64,000 nt of DNA, taken from contig SGYN01000004.1 of the NCBI GenBank assembly GCA_004321715.1, forward strand, positions 1-64,000, written 5' to 3'. The position numbers and the translations under genes are program-made. This document shows positions 19,826 through 29,960 of the stretch, in pieces. The notes under the pieces are model-generated. The model was not told where the DNA came from. It worked only from the letters and a program-made list of their open reading frames with translations, and searched no databases. The DNA comes from a bacterium. GTDB taxonomy: Bacteria > Fidelibacterota > Marinisomatia > Marinisomatales > TCS55. The stretch's first letter is position 1. The number at the start of each line of letters is the position of its first letter.

Positions 19826-20797
19826 ATGAAATTACAATTATTGCCTTGGTTGTTGGTTGGTTTTTTGTTTGCAAATATGCCGGAAACCTGGACTGTAAAT
19901 CCTCAAGATTTTCAATACAATTATACGGTTACAGCCCAGCTAACTATTAATAGTAATATAGTGTCAGATACTTCAAAAGTTTTGGCCGCTTTTATGAATG
20001 GTGAATGTAGAGGAATTAGTGAGTTTTCTGATTCACAGAGTGGATGGATGACTTTTCTAGTTGTTCATAGCAATAGTTTGGGACCAATTATGTTTCAGTA
20101 TTATGACAAGGAAGAGGATGTAGTTTATTCTATTGAAGAATATATAATATTTACACCAAGTGGATATGCTGGAAATCCAGATACGCCCTTTAATTTAAAT
20201 GGATCTGAATTAAATCAACCTCCTATTGCAGATGCTGGTGAAGATCAAGTAATAGGAGAAGGATATACGGTGTATTTAGATGGATCTGGATCTTCTGATT
20301 CTAATGGTAATATTTTAGGGTATAGCTGGAGCAATAATGCAGGTATTGAATTGCCCAACCCAAATATTGCAAGTCCATTCTTTACTGCGCCCTTGGTTGA
20401 TGAGGATGAACAGCATTTATTCTTTTTACAAGTAACAGATGGAACATTTTTCTCGGAACCAGACACTATAATTCTTACAATAGAATACAGACTGTCTACA
20501 GATCATTCATTGATGGCAGATGAATATTCCTTATTACAAAATTATCCCAATCCTTTTAACCCATTGACAAAGATTCGATATTCTTTACCAATTAAAGGTC
20601 ATGTTAGGATCACAGTATATGATATGGTAGGAAAGAAGGTAAAAACCTTGATGAATCAGGTGCAAGATGCAGGGTATAAATCCATCATTTGGGATGGTAC
20701 AAATGGTATAGGGAGCAAGGTAAGTTCAGGAATGTATATATATGAAATCGAAGCAGGCGATTATCATAATATCAAACAAATGGTCTTATTAAAATAA
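19826..20797 (+). CDS. Small T9SS-secreted protein with PKD-like domain
   Basis: The 323-residue protein begins with a hydrophobic signal (LQLLPWLLVGFLFANMPE). Residues 20-128 repeat the domain found twice near the end of the preceding giant gene: AAFMNGECRG here matches AFINGEPRG there, followed by the same LxVVHSNS-type strand. Residues 130-225 are PKD-like (PPIADAGEDQ and LDGSGSSDSNGNI). The sorting domain starts at about 232 (NYPNPFNPLTK). No enzyme motif is visible. It is 15 bp downstream of the giant gene, so it is probably co-transcribed and may have arisen from it by partial duplication. Confidence 0.75.
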   Translation: MKLQLLPWLLVGFLFANMPETWTVNPQDFQYNYTVTAQLTINSNIVSDTSKVLAAFMNGECRGISEFSDSQSGWMTFLVVHSNSLGPIMFQYYDKEEDVVYSIEEYIIFTPSGYAGNPDTPFNLNGSELNQPPIADAGEDQVIGEGYTVYLDGSGSSDSNGNILGYSWSNNAGIELPNPNIASPFFTAPLVDEDEQHLFFLQVTDGTFFSEPDTIILTIEYRLSTDHSLMADEYSLLQNYPNPFNPLTKIRYSLPIKGHVRITVYDMVGKKVKTLMNQVQDAGYKSIIWDGTNGIGSKVSSGMYIYEIEAGDYHNIKQMVLLK

Positions 20798-20923
20798 TTT
20801 CTATTGTTTGTCGAAAGATAAACTATCAATTTCCGCTCGCTTAAATGTAGTATATTTTCGGAATAGAATGTTTTTCTTTAATATTTAAATCATACTGTAA
20901 TTACAAATCAACTTTGATAATAT

Positions 20924-22393
20924 ATGGTTCATCATATGATTAATAATTATTGCACAAGTTTTATCATTACCTTATTTGTTTTTCTTTTGGGATGTGCAAA
21001 TAATACATCTATTACTATTGAAGATATTGATATAGAAATACCAGATAGATGGCAAACTACTATTCCCGATTCAAAACCGCTTACAGGTGATTGGTGGTCC
21101 ATGTTTAACGATCCCAAATTAGAACAATTCATTGATGCCATAGAGGAAAATAGTCCAAATATAAAAACGATTATGAACAATCGTAAAATAGCTTTTCAGA
21201 ATGCTAAAATTAATGGTTCTGGTGTATTTCCAACATTAAATCCATCCCTTAATTCATCCAAAAGCGAGCAGAATTTATCTGGATTTGGTTTTGGTGAATT
21301 TTTCTCAAATATGAATGGTAGTCAAGATTCTAGTGGAGGAACATCTTCCGATAATGAAGTAATTACATTTGATTCTGAATCATACGGTTTAAGTCTAAAT
21401 CTTCAATGGGAAATTGATGTATGGGGTCGAGTATTAAATGGTCGTAAAGCAGCATTTAAAGAATATGAATCATTGGACTATGAATTATCCTATTTGGCTT
21501 TTTCCACTATTGTTAGATCTACACAAACTTATTTTCAAGCAATTGAAGCTTCCGAACAATTAACAATTGCTGAAGAATCCTATGCAAGCCTTGTCCGGAT
21601 AAGAGATTTGGTACAGGATCGCTTTCAGCGTGGAATTAAATCTAGTTTGGATTTTCGTTTGGCGGAAACATCTGTTTCTACAGCAAAAATTGCAATTGAG
21701 GATAGAAAGAATCAATTACACTTGTTAAATCGTAATCTGGAGATCATATCGGGAGATTATCCAGCAGGCATCCTAATATCTAATCAAGAATTACCCGATA
21801 CCATACCAGGAATATCTGCAGGAATACCTGCGGATATCATTACCCGCCGACCAGATATTAATGCACTGGTCCTGCGAGTAGAAGCAGCTGGATTAAATTT
21901 GAGTCAGGCCAAACGAAATTTATTACCAGGACTTACCTTGAATGGTTCGGTAGGAACTTCTGCAAAGAAGTTAGAAGATATTCTCAATGAAGATAATAGT
22001 GTCTGGTCGTTGAGCGCTGGAGTCGTCAGCCCTTTATTTAATGGGGGTACTTTAAAATCTGCAGTTAAAATTCAAGAATCCGTTGTTGAAAATGCAAAGC
22101 AGGAATTACTTCAGGGTTTATTATTAGCATTTTCAGAGATAGAAACAATTTTATATCTAGAAGAATCAATAAAAGTGAAACTGGATGCAATTAGTAATGC
22201 AGTTAATCAATCAAAGTCTGCATATTTACTATCAACAGAGAGATATGATAAGGGGATAACAACATTAGAATCCGTTTTAAATAGTCAACGACAGTATAAT
22301 GAGATTCGCTCTCTGTATCTTTCATTAAAAAGGCAAAGAATAGAAAACCGTCTATCGCTATTATTGGCAATTGGAGGTATCTATGAATCGTAA
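20924..22393 (+). CDS. TolC/NodT-family outer-membrane efflux lipoprotein
   Basis: A lipoprotein signal (FVFLLGCANN) precedes an outer-membrane factor fold of 489 residues, the usual length. The conserved family start (WWSMFNDPKLEQFI) and the paired coiled-coil helices are visible, including SLNLQWEIDVWGRVLNGRKA and LLPGLTLNGSVGTS. It forms the trimeric exit duct of a three-part efflux pump. Two ATGs (20924 and 20936) are possible and both keep the lipobox. The adaptor gene's ATG lies inside its last codons, which indicates translational coupling and a three-gene operon with the adaptor and RND pump. Confidence 0.9.
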   Translation: MVHHMINNYCTSFIITLFVFLLGCANNTSITIEDIDIEIPDRWQTTIPDSKPLTGDWWSMFNDPKLEQFIDAIEENSPNIKTIMNNRKIAFQNAKINGSGVFPTLNPSLNSSKSEQNLSGFGFGEFFSNMNGSQDSSGGTSSDNEVITFDSESYGLSLNLQWEIDVWGRVLNGRKAAFKEYESLDYELSYLAFSTIVRSTQTYFQAIEASEQLTIAEESYASLVRIRDLVQDRFQRGIKSSLDFRLAETSVSTAKIAIEDRKNQLHLLNRNLEIISGDYPAGILISNQELPDTIPGISAGIPADIITRRPDINALVLRVEAAGLNLSQAKRNLLPGLTLNGSVGTSAKKLEDILNEDNSVWSLSAGVVSPLFNGGTLKSAVKIQESVVENAKQELLQGLLLAFSEIETILYLEESIKVKLDAISNAVNQSKSAYLLSTERYDKGITTLESVLNSQRQYNEIRSLYLSLKRQRIENRLSLLLAIGGIYES

Positions 22394-23567
22394 ACCGTTA
22401 CTTGATAACAAAAACCTTAAAGAAATTATGAAAAAAAATATCGGCATTATTGCTCTACTAGTAAGTATTCTTATTACAATTATTCTTATCACTCTTCGAC
22501 CAGAAATAGAGGTGGAAAATGTGGTACAAAAATTACCATATGTAAAAACTGTAGCAATAAATAACCGTACCATTAATGCCAAAATTTCTTCTCAAGGGGT
22601 GATTGCTCCGGAAACATCGCTAACTATTCTATCTGAATTAAGCTCCAAAGTGGAATGGCTTTCCCCTAAAATGGAGCCCGGGTCTAACTTTAACAGAAAT
22701 GATACATTAATTATACTGGATCGAAGAGATTATGAACTTGCATTCATTACAGCAAAATCGAATGTGTTGAATGCAGAAGTAAACTTAGAACGAGAATTAG
22801 CCGAGTCAGACCTAGCCAATAGAGAATGGGAACGCATTGGTGTAGGGGAAGGAAGCGATCTTACGCTTCGAAAACCACAGTTAGCACAGGCAAAAGCAGT
22901 ACTGGCTGCTGCGGAAGCCAATCTAGAGCAGGCGAATCGCAATTTAGAACGAGCTATCATTATTGCCCAGTTTGATGGTCGGGTGCAGAGTAGAAGTGTA
23001 GAAATAGGAACAACGGTATTTCCTGGAACCATGATGGCTAAAATATATGGTACAGATTATTTTGAAGTACGATTGGTCGTTGCAGATCAAGATGTATTAT
23101 TTACGGGTTTAGACTTTAATGGAAAATCGTTATCCGCTAGTAATCAGTTACAAGTGGAATTTTCTCAAGGATCATTGGCTTCTAATTATCGATGGAAGGG
23201 CAATATTGTACGAACGGAGGCAGAGGTAGATCCGCTAACTAGGATGTTAGCAATAGTTGCAAGAATAGATAATCGTAAAATGAAAGCAACGTCGCAGACG
23301 CCCCTTGCAATTGGTCAATATGTATCTGCAGAAATCACCGGAATAGAAATGGACAATATATTTGTACTCCCTAGAACTTTGGTTCGCAATGAGTCAGTAT
23401 GGGTAGTCGATAATCAAAATGCATTACGGAAGAGAAACGTTGAAATATTACGATATGAAAACGAAAATGCATTTATTCGTACCGGATTTGAAATGGGAGA
23501 TCGACTCCTAAAAACACGTCTTTCATCTCTAGTAGATGGATTAAAAGTAACCTATGATTTGGAATAA
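22383..23567 (+). CDS. Periplasmic adaptor subunit of RND efflux pump
   Basis: The start is the ATG at 22383, with GGAGGT at 22372-22377 inside the end of the TolC gene. The track's TTG at 22371 is rejected. The protein has one N-terminal membrane helix (IGIIALLVSILITIILI), a split lipoyl/barrel-sandwich domain, a coiled-coil hairpin (about 125-195, with AQAKAVLAAAEANLEQANRNLERA), then beta-barrel and membrane-proximal domains. This is the membrane-fusion-protein layout that bridges the inner-membrane pump and the outer duct. It overlaps the upstream gene by 11 bp and is followed after nine bases by the pump gene. The substrate is unknown. Confidence 0.9.
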   Translation: MNRKPLLDNKNLKEIMKKNIGIIALLVSILITIILITLRPEIEVENVVQKLPYVKTVAINNRTINAKISSQGVIAPETSLTILSELSSKVEWLSPKMEPGSNFNRNDTLIILDRRDYELAFITAKSNVLNAEVNLERELAESDLANREWERIGVGEGSDLTLRKPQLAQAKAVLAAAEANLEQANRNLERAIIIAQFDGRVQSRSVEIGTTVFPGTMMAKIYGTDYFEVRLVVADQDVLFTGLDFNGKSLSASNQLQVEFSQGSLASNYRWKGNIVRTEAEVDPLTRMLAIVARIDNRKMKATSQTPLAIGQYVSAEITGIEMDNIFVLPRTLVRNESVWVVDNQNALRKRNVEILRYENENAFIRTGFEMGDRLLKTRLSSLVDGLKVTYDLE

Positions 23568-23576
23568 AGGTCTTTC

Positions 23577-26500
23577 ATGGAGCGAATAACACGCTGGTTT
23601 GTCCAGAATAAAGTAGCTGCCAATATGATGATGATATTTATCATCATCGCTGGATTTGTTACGATTCCTTTCATAAAAATGGAAGTATTTCCTGCCATTG
23701 AGGTAGATGTTATTAATGTTTCAATTATCTACCCTGGAGCATCTCCATCGGATATCGAAGAGTCTATATGTGTGCGTGTGGAAGAACGATTACAAGGTTT
23801 GGAAGGAATTAAAAAAATAACATCCACTGCATCGGAGAATTTAGCAGTGATTTCTGTTGAAATTCTTCCTGAACAGGATGTGGAAGATATGCTGGACAAA
23901 GTGAAAGCTCAAGTTGATGCAATTAATACGTTTCCAGATGATATTGAAAAGCCTACCGTTCAGCAAATTATTGCAGTTTCTGAAGTAATAACTATAGCTG
24001 TGGATGGCAATCTTGATGAAGATAATCTGATTAATCTAACAGAAATAATAAAAGATGAGATCGATGCATTGCCAGGTATTACATATACAACGCTTGTGGG
24101 AAAAAAGAGTCGAGAAATAGAAATAGAGATCAGCGAACAAACACTTCAAAAATATGGATTATCATTAGAAAAAATTTCAAGATCTATAAATAGTTGGTCT
24201 ATCGATTTACCCAGTGGGAGTATTGAAAGTAATAATGGAGAAATCTTAATTCGCGCAAAGAATCAAGGATATAGTATCGACGATTTTAACGCCATTCCTG
24301 TGATAACGGATGAAGTGGGTTCTGTGGTGCGATTGGGTGATATAAGTAATATTAATGATGGGTTTGTAAGCAATGAATATGATCTTCAGTTTAATGGCAA
24401 TGACGCAAAGTTAATTCGAGTATTTAGAGTGGGCGATCAGAATGCATTAGATATTTCTAAATCTGTTCGCGATTACATTAATAATAAAGTTCCAGACTTA
24501 CCCCCAGGGATTCACCTTACGCCATGGAATGATGAAGCATTATTACTACAAGGTAGAATTGACCTACTAACAGATAACGCAAAATACGGATTATTTTTTG
24601 TCTTGATTGTTCTAGCATTATTTTTAAAACCAAAACTTGCTTTTTGGATCTCCCTTGGAATCCCTATTTCATTCATGGGTGGATTTTGGTTTATGCCGCT
24701 AATGGATCTTTCCATTAATATGCTATCCTTATTTACCTTTATTTTAGTACTTGGAATTGTAGTGGATGATGCGATTGTTGTTGGTGAAAATATTGCCCTA
24801 TTTAGAGAACGAGGATTAGACCCAGAAGAAGCAGCCGTAAAAGGCGCTGCACAGGTAACCACTCCTGTCATTTTTGCCGTATTAACTACAATGGCCACAT
24901 TTTCCCCTATGTTAGCGGTTGGAGGAACTATTGGTGCCATATGGAGGATCTTTCCATTAATTACTATTATCGTGCTGTTTTGGTCATTAATTGAATCCTT
25001 AACAATATTACCAGCCCATTTAGCTCATTCAGTAGAAAAAAAACCTAAAAATAATACACTTCGAACTATTTCCGAGCGTTGGGACAAATTTCAAGATAAA
25101 GTTAAAAAGTTATTAGAAAAATTTGTTGATCGTAAATACAAACCGACGCTTTTACTTGCAGTAAAGAATCCTATGAATTCTCTTGCTTTGGCGATTGCTG
25201 TATTTATTCTGACTTTAGGTGTAATTATAAGCGGTGTCCTTAAATTTTCTTTTTTTCCACCAATTGAAGGAGATATAGCTATTGCAACCGTTGAATATCC
25301 ATCTGGAACGCCCATTGAGGTAACGCGTGATGGGTTTGATGTATTAAATCAGGCTGCCCAAGAATTGAATAAACAATTATTAAATGAATATCCATCTGAA
25401 AGGATAATTCATAATATTTTATCTACGGTTGGAGATCAACCAATGCGTACAAAATCATCTCAAGGTCCTGGGGCGCTTAATGTTTCATTTGATGGATCAA
25501 ATCTAGCAGAAGTAGCGCTTGAATTAGCTCCAGGGGAGTCTCGTTCTATTAGTACAGAAACGGTTGTGAAACGTTGGAGAGAAATGGTTGCAGATATTCC
25601 TGGCGTTAAACAAATATCGTTCTTTTCTAGTTTGTTTTCAGCTGGAGATCCGGTCAATATTCAACTTTCCAGTAAATATATGGATGACTTGTTTTCTGCA
25701 AGAGATGAACTAAAGGAAAAACTGATTGAATATCCTGGTGTATTTAATGTGCAGGATGATTTTAATATGGGTAAAGAAGAATTGGTAATTAGCTTACTTC
25801 CTGCAGCAGAGAATTATGGAGTAACCATGCAAATGGTAGCGTTCCAAGTCCGTCAAGCGTTTTATGGTCTTGAGGTACAAAGTATTCAACGAGGTAGAGA
25901 TGAATTAAAGGTTATGCTACGATATCCAGATGAGGAAAGATCTTCCATATCAAACCTGGAAGATATGATGATTCGAACACCAAAAGGATCTACTATTCCA
26001 ATTCGCCAAATTGCACAACTCGATATTGGCGAAGGTGTTTCTACAATAAAAAGAAAAGATAGAAAACGTTCCATCAGCGTTACAGCGGATGTGGACTTAA
26101 CCGTTACTACTGGTAATGAGGTTATATCTTCCGTAACGAAAGATGTATTGCCTTCCATATTACAGCGTTATGGTTCTTTAAGTTATTCGCTGGAAGGGGA
26201 ACAGCAAGAACAGGGACAAAATCTTTCCTCTCTGGCACGAAATTCAATGGTTGCAATGGTAGTTGTTTATACGCTTTTGGCAATACCCTTTGGTTCATAT
26301 TTACAACCATTAGTAGTCATGTCCGCTATTCCTTTCGGACTAACGGGTGCAGTAATTGGTCATTTGATTATGGGTATTAATTTTTCTGTTCTTTCTCTTC
26401 TAGGTATTATTGCTTTAACGGGGGTTGTAGTGAATGATAGCCTTGTGATGGTTGACTTTATTAATAAATATCGAAAAGAAGGTTCTTCAATCGAAGAAGC

Positions 26501-26729
26501 TGTTCTTGAAGCGGGACCAAGAAGATTTAGACCCATATTTATGACATCGCTAACAACATTTGCAGGATTGACTCCGCTTCTTTTTGAAAAAAGTATTCAG
26601 GCAAAATTTATAATTCCGATGGCAGTTTCACTGGCGTTTGGTGTTGTATTTGCTACAGTAATTACCCTTTTTCTGGTACCGATATCATATCTAATTCTAG
26701 AAAAGTATATACTAAAAAGTGGTGAATAA
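23577..26729 (+). CDS. RND-family efflux pump permease (AcrB-like)
   Basis: The 1050-residue protein matches the full length of AcrB-type pumps. Visible are the first helix region (FVQNKVAANMMMIFIIIAG), the conserved YPGASPSDIEE and RVEERLQGLEGI segments, the first half's FTFILVLGIVVDDAIVVGENI with the proton-relay aspartate pair, and the second half's GIIALTGVVVNDSLVMVDFIN. It is a proton-driven inner-membrane exporter of hydrophobic compounds, working with the two genes before it. I see no basis for naming a substrate and no metal-specific signature that I would trust. Near its stop, a possible 20-codon ORF begins in another frame. Confidence 0.92.
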   Translation: MERITRWFVQNKVAANMMMIFIIIAGFVTIPFIKMEVFPAIEVDVINVSIIYPGASPSDIEESICVRVEERLQGLEGIKKITSTASENLAVISVEILPEQDVEDMLDKVKAQVDAINTFPDDIEKPTVQQIIAVSEVITIAVDGNLDEDNLINLTEIIKDEIDALPGITYTTLVGKKSREIEIEISEQTLQKYGLSLEKISRSINSWSIDLPSGSIESNNGEILIRAKNQGYSIDDFNAIPVITDEVGSVVRLGDISNINDGFVSNEYDLQFNGNDAKLIRVFRVGDQNALDISKSVRDYINNKVPDLPPGIHLTPWNDEALLLQGRIDLLTDNAKYGLFFVLIVLALFLKPKLAFWISLGIPISFMGGFWFMPLMDLSINMLSLFTFILVLGIVVDDAIVVGENIALFRERGLDPEEAAVKGAAQVTTPVIFAVLTTMATFSPMLAVGGTIGAIWRIFPLITIIVLFWSLIESLTILPAHLAHSVEKKPKNNTLRTISERWDKFQDKVKKLLEKFVDRKYKPTLLLAVKNPMNSLALAIAVFILTLGVIISGVLKFSFFPPIEGDIAIATVEYPSGTPIEVTRDGFDVLNQAAQELNKQLLNEYPSERIIHNILSTVGDQPMRTKSSQGPGALNVSFDGSNLAEVALELAPGESRSISTETVVKRWREMVADIPGVKQISFFSSLFSAGDPVNIQLSSKYMDDLFSARDELKEKLIEYPGVFNVQDDFNMGKEELVISLLPAAENYGVTMQMVAFQVRQAFYGLEVQSIQRGRDELKVMLRYPDEERSSISNLEDMMIRTPKGSTIPIRQIAQLDIGEGVSTIKRKDRKRSISVTADVDLTVTTGNEVISSVTKDVLPSILQRYGSLSYSLEGEQQEQGQNLSSLARNSMVAMVVVYTLLAIPFGSYLQPLVVMSAIPFGLTGAVIGHLIMGINFSVLSLLGIIALTGVVVNDSLVMVDFINKYRKEGSSIEEAVLEAGPRRFRPIFMTSLTTFAGLTPLLFEKSIQAKFIIPMAVSLAFGVVFATVITLFLVPISYLILEKYILKSGE

Positions 26730-26784
26730 TTATCCAGATGATGTGCTACGTAAAATTAAAAATCTATTGGAAATAGAACTATAA
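26722..26784 (+). CDS. Possible 20-residue small ORF coupled to the RND gene
   Basis: A GTG at 26722 overlaps the pump gene's last codons and opens a short frame ending in TAA at 26784. The product ([19 protein letters not shown] after the start) would be charged and amphipathic. It is too short for the ORF track. It could be a small protein, a remnant of a lost gene, or chance. Confidence 0.2.
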   Translation: MNNYPDDVLRKIKNLLEIEL

Positions 26785-26806
26785 TCCATGAACTTGACAC
26801 CTGTAT

Positions 26807-26880
26807 GCGCCCGTAGCTCAGCTGGATAGAGCGTCTGCCTCCGGAGCAGAAGGCCACAGGTTCAAATCCTGTCGGGCGTA
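26807..26880 (+). tRNA. tRNA-Arg (anticodon CCG)
   Basis: The cloverleaf is complete. The acceptor arm GCGCCCG pairs with CGGGCGT (first pair G-U), and the D arm GCTC...GAGC is normal. The anticodon stem TCTGC/GCAGA holds loop CTCCGGA with anticodon CCG, and the T arm is ACAGG/CCTGT with TTCAAAT. The discriminator base is A. The 3' CCA is not encoded (CGG follows), so it must be added after transcription. Confidence 0.95.
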
Positions 26881-26908
26881 CGGAAATAAAATAAGTTAGG
26901 AGTAGCCA

Positions 26909-28369
26909 ATGAAACACAATGCCATTTATATCGTTATTCTCATCACATTATTTATCAGTGGATGTTCTCAAAAAGTTAGTGATTATGTAGAATATTCTTC
27001 TACTAGTTCTGAGGCTGTAAAACAAATGAAAGAAGGATTAAGATATCAAGATAATTTTGCACGGCTTTTGGCTCGAGAATCGTTCCAAAAAGCTGTTGAT
27101 TTAGATCCAGAATTTGCCATGGCATATTATTCATTGGCTCAGGTAACAGATGATGCAGTGCAACGATATCCAATCGCTGAAAAAGGCAAACAATTAGCTG
27201 CCAAAGCAAATAAAGGGGAAAAAGCACTGATGTCTGTCATGGATAGAGATTCATGGTGGGGTGGTGAAGGCGATGTAGATTGGTTTAAAGAAGTAGAAGG
27301 ATTTACTAAAATGTTTCCAAAAGAGTCACGATATGTGAATATGCTCGCTGGAATGTCTAATTGGGGCGGAGATGAAGAAAAAGCAGAAGCATATTATCAA
27401 CAATCATTGGCTATTGAAGAAAGCCCAGATGCATTGAATTCTCTTGGGTACTTGTATAGCGGACAAGGAAGAATGGAAGAATCAAAGAAATTATTCGAAC
27501 GTCAGATTGAGATTGCCCCTGATCTTGCAAATCCATATGATTCAATGGGTGATTATTATTTAGAGCAAAAAGATAATACAAATGCCAAAAAATATTTTTT
27601 AAAGACTTTATCAGTTGATCCAGAATTTGTTTCTTCTAAGAGAAAGATATGGAGAATTAATGAGGAAGAGGCTGGCAATAAAGTTTTATCTACAGAATGG
27701 ACAACGGATAGTACAAGTGCACTGAATGCTTTTAATACTGGATTCTGGCAGTTTTACAATATTCATTGGGACAAGGCTCGGGAACAATTTGAAAAGGCCA
27801 TTATGATTGATCCGGAATTTGCAATGCCTTATTTATTTCTTGTTTTCACCCCTGGTGATTCTATGAGAAGTGTTGAAGCGAAAAAGATTGCCCAAGGATT
27901 GGCTCCAAATACTAGTCAATATGAGCAAGATATGATTGAATATCATCTATATCGAATGGATAACCCAGACGCAGATCTTTCTTCTAGAATTGCAAAACTA
28001 AAAGCGAACTATCCACATAAAGCATTTGTCATGATTTCAGAAGCTGGTGATTTGTATAGTAAAAAAGAATATAAAAAAGCTGCCGATATATACACAACAA
28101 TGTGGGAACGATTTGATTTTGCACCATCGTTAAACATGCTTGGCTATGCGAATATGCGACTCGGTGATATGAAAGCAGCGCTGCATGCATTTGCTGAGTA
28201 TATTGATAATAACAGAATGCATCCTAATCCATATGATTCCATGGGAGAGTATTGGGAAAGTATGGAAGAATATCAGACTGCATATGATTACTATATGATG
28301 GCCTACACGCAAGACAGTACATTTTCTATATCCAAAGAGCGCGCAGAAGCATTGGAGGATAAAAAATAA
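26909..28369 (+). CDS. TPR-repeat lipoprotein
   Basis: A lipoprotein signal ([12 protein letters not shown]) and repeated TPR helices cover most of the 486 residues. Examples are [20 protein letters not shown] near 55, [25 protein letters not shown] near 170, and [19 protein letters not shown] near 290. TPR lipoproteins act as scaffolds for protein complexes on the membrane; no partner can be named. TTAGGAG precedes the ATG at a good distance. The gene follows the tRNA directly and is followed by 96 bp in which I see no gene or terminator. Confidence 0.8.
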   Translation: MKHNAIYIVILITLFISGCSQKVSDYVEYSSTSSEAVKQMKEGLRYQDNFARLLARESFQKAVDLDPEFAMAYYSLAQVTDDAVQRYPIAEKGKQLAAKANKGEKALMSVMDRDSWWGGEGDVDWFKEVEGFTKMFPKESRYVNMLAGMSNWGGDEEKAEAYYQQSLAIEESPDALNSLGYLYSGQGRMEESKKLFERQIEIAPDLANPYDSMGDYYLEQKDNTNAKKYFLKTLSVDPEFVSSKRKIWRINEEEAGNKVLSTEWTTDSTSALNAFNTGFWQFYNIHWDKAREQFEKAIMIDPEFAMPYLFLVFTPGDSMRSVEAKKIAQGLAPNTSQYEQDMIEYHLYRMDNPDADLSSRIAKLKANYPHKAFVMISEAGDLYSKKEYKKAADIYTTMWERFDFAPSLNMLGYANMRLGDMKAALHAFAEYIDNNRMHPNPYDSMGEYWESMEEYQTAYDYYMMAYTQDSTFSISKERAEALEDKK

Positions 28370-28465
28370 TTGCCAAAATAGATAAGAATTAACAATACGT
28401 ACTGAATTGCATTGATATTCAACGCATGAATTAATTATTATCTACAAGCTTTTTTACTGATTCTA

Positions 28466-29626
28466 ATGAAAATAGTTAGATATATACCATTGCTTGTTAT
28501 TTCTTTTTGGCTTTCTGCATGCGCTACATTTATTTCTCATGCTATTTCATTAGAAGATGTTGCGCTTCCTTCTGGTCCATATAAAGTTGGTACTCAAATT
28601 ATCCACATGGTGGATAAAGAGCGTAAGGCTTGGTATACGGATGGACTAAATGGAGCAAGGGAAATGATGGTTCGCGTATGGTATCCTGCAATATTAGAAG
28701 AAGGTGATCAGAAAGCTCCCTATAATTACAATGAAGAATTAATTGCGGATATGATTGCAGATGGCTTCGGAATTCCAAAGTCGATTATGCGAACAATAAA
28801 TAAAATTGATGGAAATTCTTGGCTAAATGCAACGCCACTTAATCAACGCTTCCCTGTTCTTATTTTTTCACATGGACATGGTGCGTTAAAGACTCAAAAC
28901 ACGACACAAATGGAAGAATTAGCAAGCCATGGGTATGTATTGTTTGCTTCAGATCATACATATGACGCAGGGCTTTCTGTTTTTCCGGAAAACAGAGTAA
29001 TTCTAAATAAAACAGATATTCCTGATGGAATATCCGATAAAGAGAAATGGGGTCTACGGGAAATCCAATTAAACTATCGCGTAGGCGATGTACAATTTTT
29101 ACTAGATGAAATGGAAAATGGTCAATTCTTACCTCCGTCTTTACAAAACATGCTGGAGCTTGATAATATTGGCATATTTGGTCATTCATTTGGAGGTGCT
29201 ACAAGTGTAGTTGCATCATTGAAAGATGATCGAATTGATGCAGCATTAGGGTTGGATGTGTGGTTCTTACCAATCCCAAGTACATTAATTAAGAAAAATT
29301 TGAATAAACCATTTGTTCATTTAGGTCAAGTAGCATGGAAAGAAAAAGATAATTATCTAAAATTAGATACTTTGGCTTCTGTAAATAGCGCTCAATCGTT
29401 ACGGTTTGATGTGCAAGGATCTACGCACTATGATTTTTCTGATTTTTCCCAATTTAGTAAAGTCTCTAAGAAATACGGATCAGGCACCATCGCATCCGAT
29501 CGGATACGCTTTATTATGAATTCCACCATACGAGATTTTTTTGATCAAAACCTAAAACAAAGCATATCTATATCTTTGAATGATTATAAATCATTGTATC
29601 CAGAGATTATTATAAAAGAATACTAA
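28466..29626 (+). CDS. PAF-acetylhydrolase-like alpha/beta hydrolase lipoprotein
   Basis: The 386-residue protein has a lipobox (SFWLSACAT) and an alpha/beta-hydrolase fold. FSHGHGALKTQ forms the oxyanion region. The nucleophile serine is in IGIFGHSFGGATS (about residue 238), an aspartate follows in AALGLDVWFLP, and the histidine is in GSTHYDFSDFSQF (about 317), a spacing and motif typical of platelet-activating-factor acetylhydrolases. It probably hydrolyses short or oxidised acyl esters at the membrane; dienelactone-hydrolase-like relatives are the alternative. It is four bases upstream of cutA and may share a transcript with it. Confidence 0.78.
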   Translation: MKIVRYIPLLVISFWLSACATFISHAISLEDVALPSGPYKVGTQIIHMVDKERKAWYTDGLNGAREMMVRVWYPAILEEGDQKAPYNYNEELIADMIADGFGIPKSIMRTINKIDGNSWLNATPLNQRFPVLIFSHGHGALKTQNTTQMEELASHGYVLFASDHTYDAGLSVFPENRVILNKTDIPDGISDKEKWGLREIQLNYRVGDVQFLLDEMENGQFLPPSLQNMLELDNIGIFGHSFGGATSVVASLKDDRIDAALGLDVWFLPIPSTLIKKNLNKPFVHLGQVAWKEKDNYLKLDTLASVNSAQSLRFDVQGSTHYDFSDFSQFSKVSKKYGSGTIASDRIRFIMNSTIRDFFDQNLKQSISISLNDYKSLYPEIIIKEY

Positions 29627-29630
29627 AGCT

Positions 29631-29960
29631 TTGGATTTTGCTTTCATAATCACGACCGTTTCTACTGAAAAAGAAGGTCGAATGATTGCAAACGAATTAG
29701 TGCAAAATAAACTTGCAGCCTGTGTCAATATAGTTCCGAAAGTTCATTCTGTTTATGAGTGGGAGAATCAGATTCAAAATGACGAGGAATTATTGTTATT
29801 AATCAAAACAACAAAAGAACGGGAAAAAGATATTTATCATACCGTTGAATCATTGCATTCATATGATACCCCGGAATTAATCACAATTCCTATTAACCAT
29901 GGTTCTCAGCCATATCTTCAGTGGCTAGAAAATTCTGTCCAAAAAATAGATAAAGCATAA
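29631..29960 (+). CDS. cutA: Divalent-cation tolerance protein CutA
   Basis: The 109-residue product matches the whole CutA1 family: IITTVSTEKEGRMIANELVQ at the start, KLAACVNI, SVYEWENQI, EELLLLIKTT and YDTPELITIPI. CutA forms compact ferredoxin-like trimers in the cytoplasm and is linked to copper and divalent-metal tolerance. The start is a TTG at 29631; it fits because the conserved family N-terminus begins there and no ATG lies in frame upstream. Its stop overlaps the next gene's start (TAATG). Confidence 0.9.
   Translation: MDFAFIITTVSTEKEGRMIANELVQNKLAACVNIVPKVHSVYEWENQIQNDEELLLLIKTTKEREKDIYHTVESLHSYDTPELITIPINHGSQPYLQWLENSVQKIDKA

Noticed and set aside
24512-24940. 142-residue minus-strand ORF within the RND gene
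   Set aside because: It is a shadow of the conserved pump sequence on the other strand.
26794-26799. TTGACA before the tRNA as a -35 box
   Set aside because: It lies only seven bases before the tRNA; the matching -10 would fall inside the tRNA and no such sequence is there.
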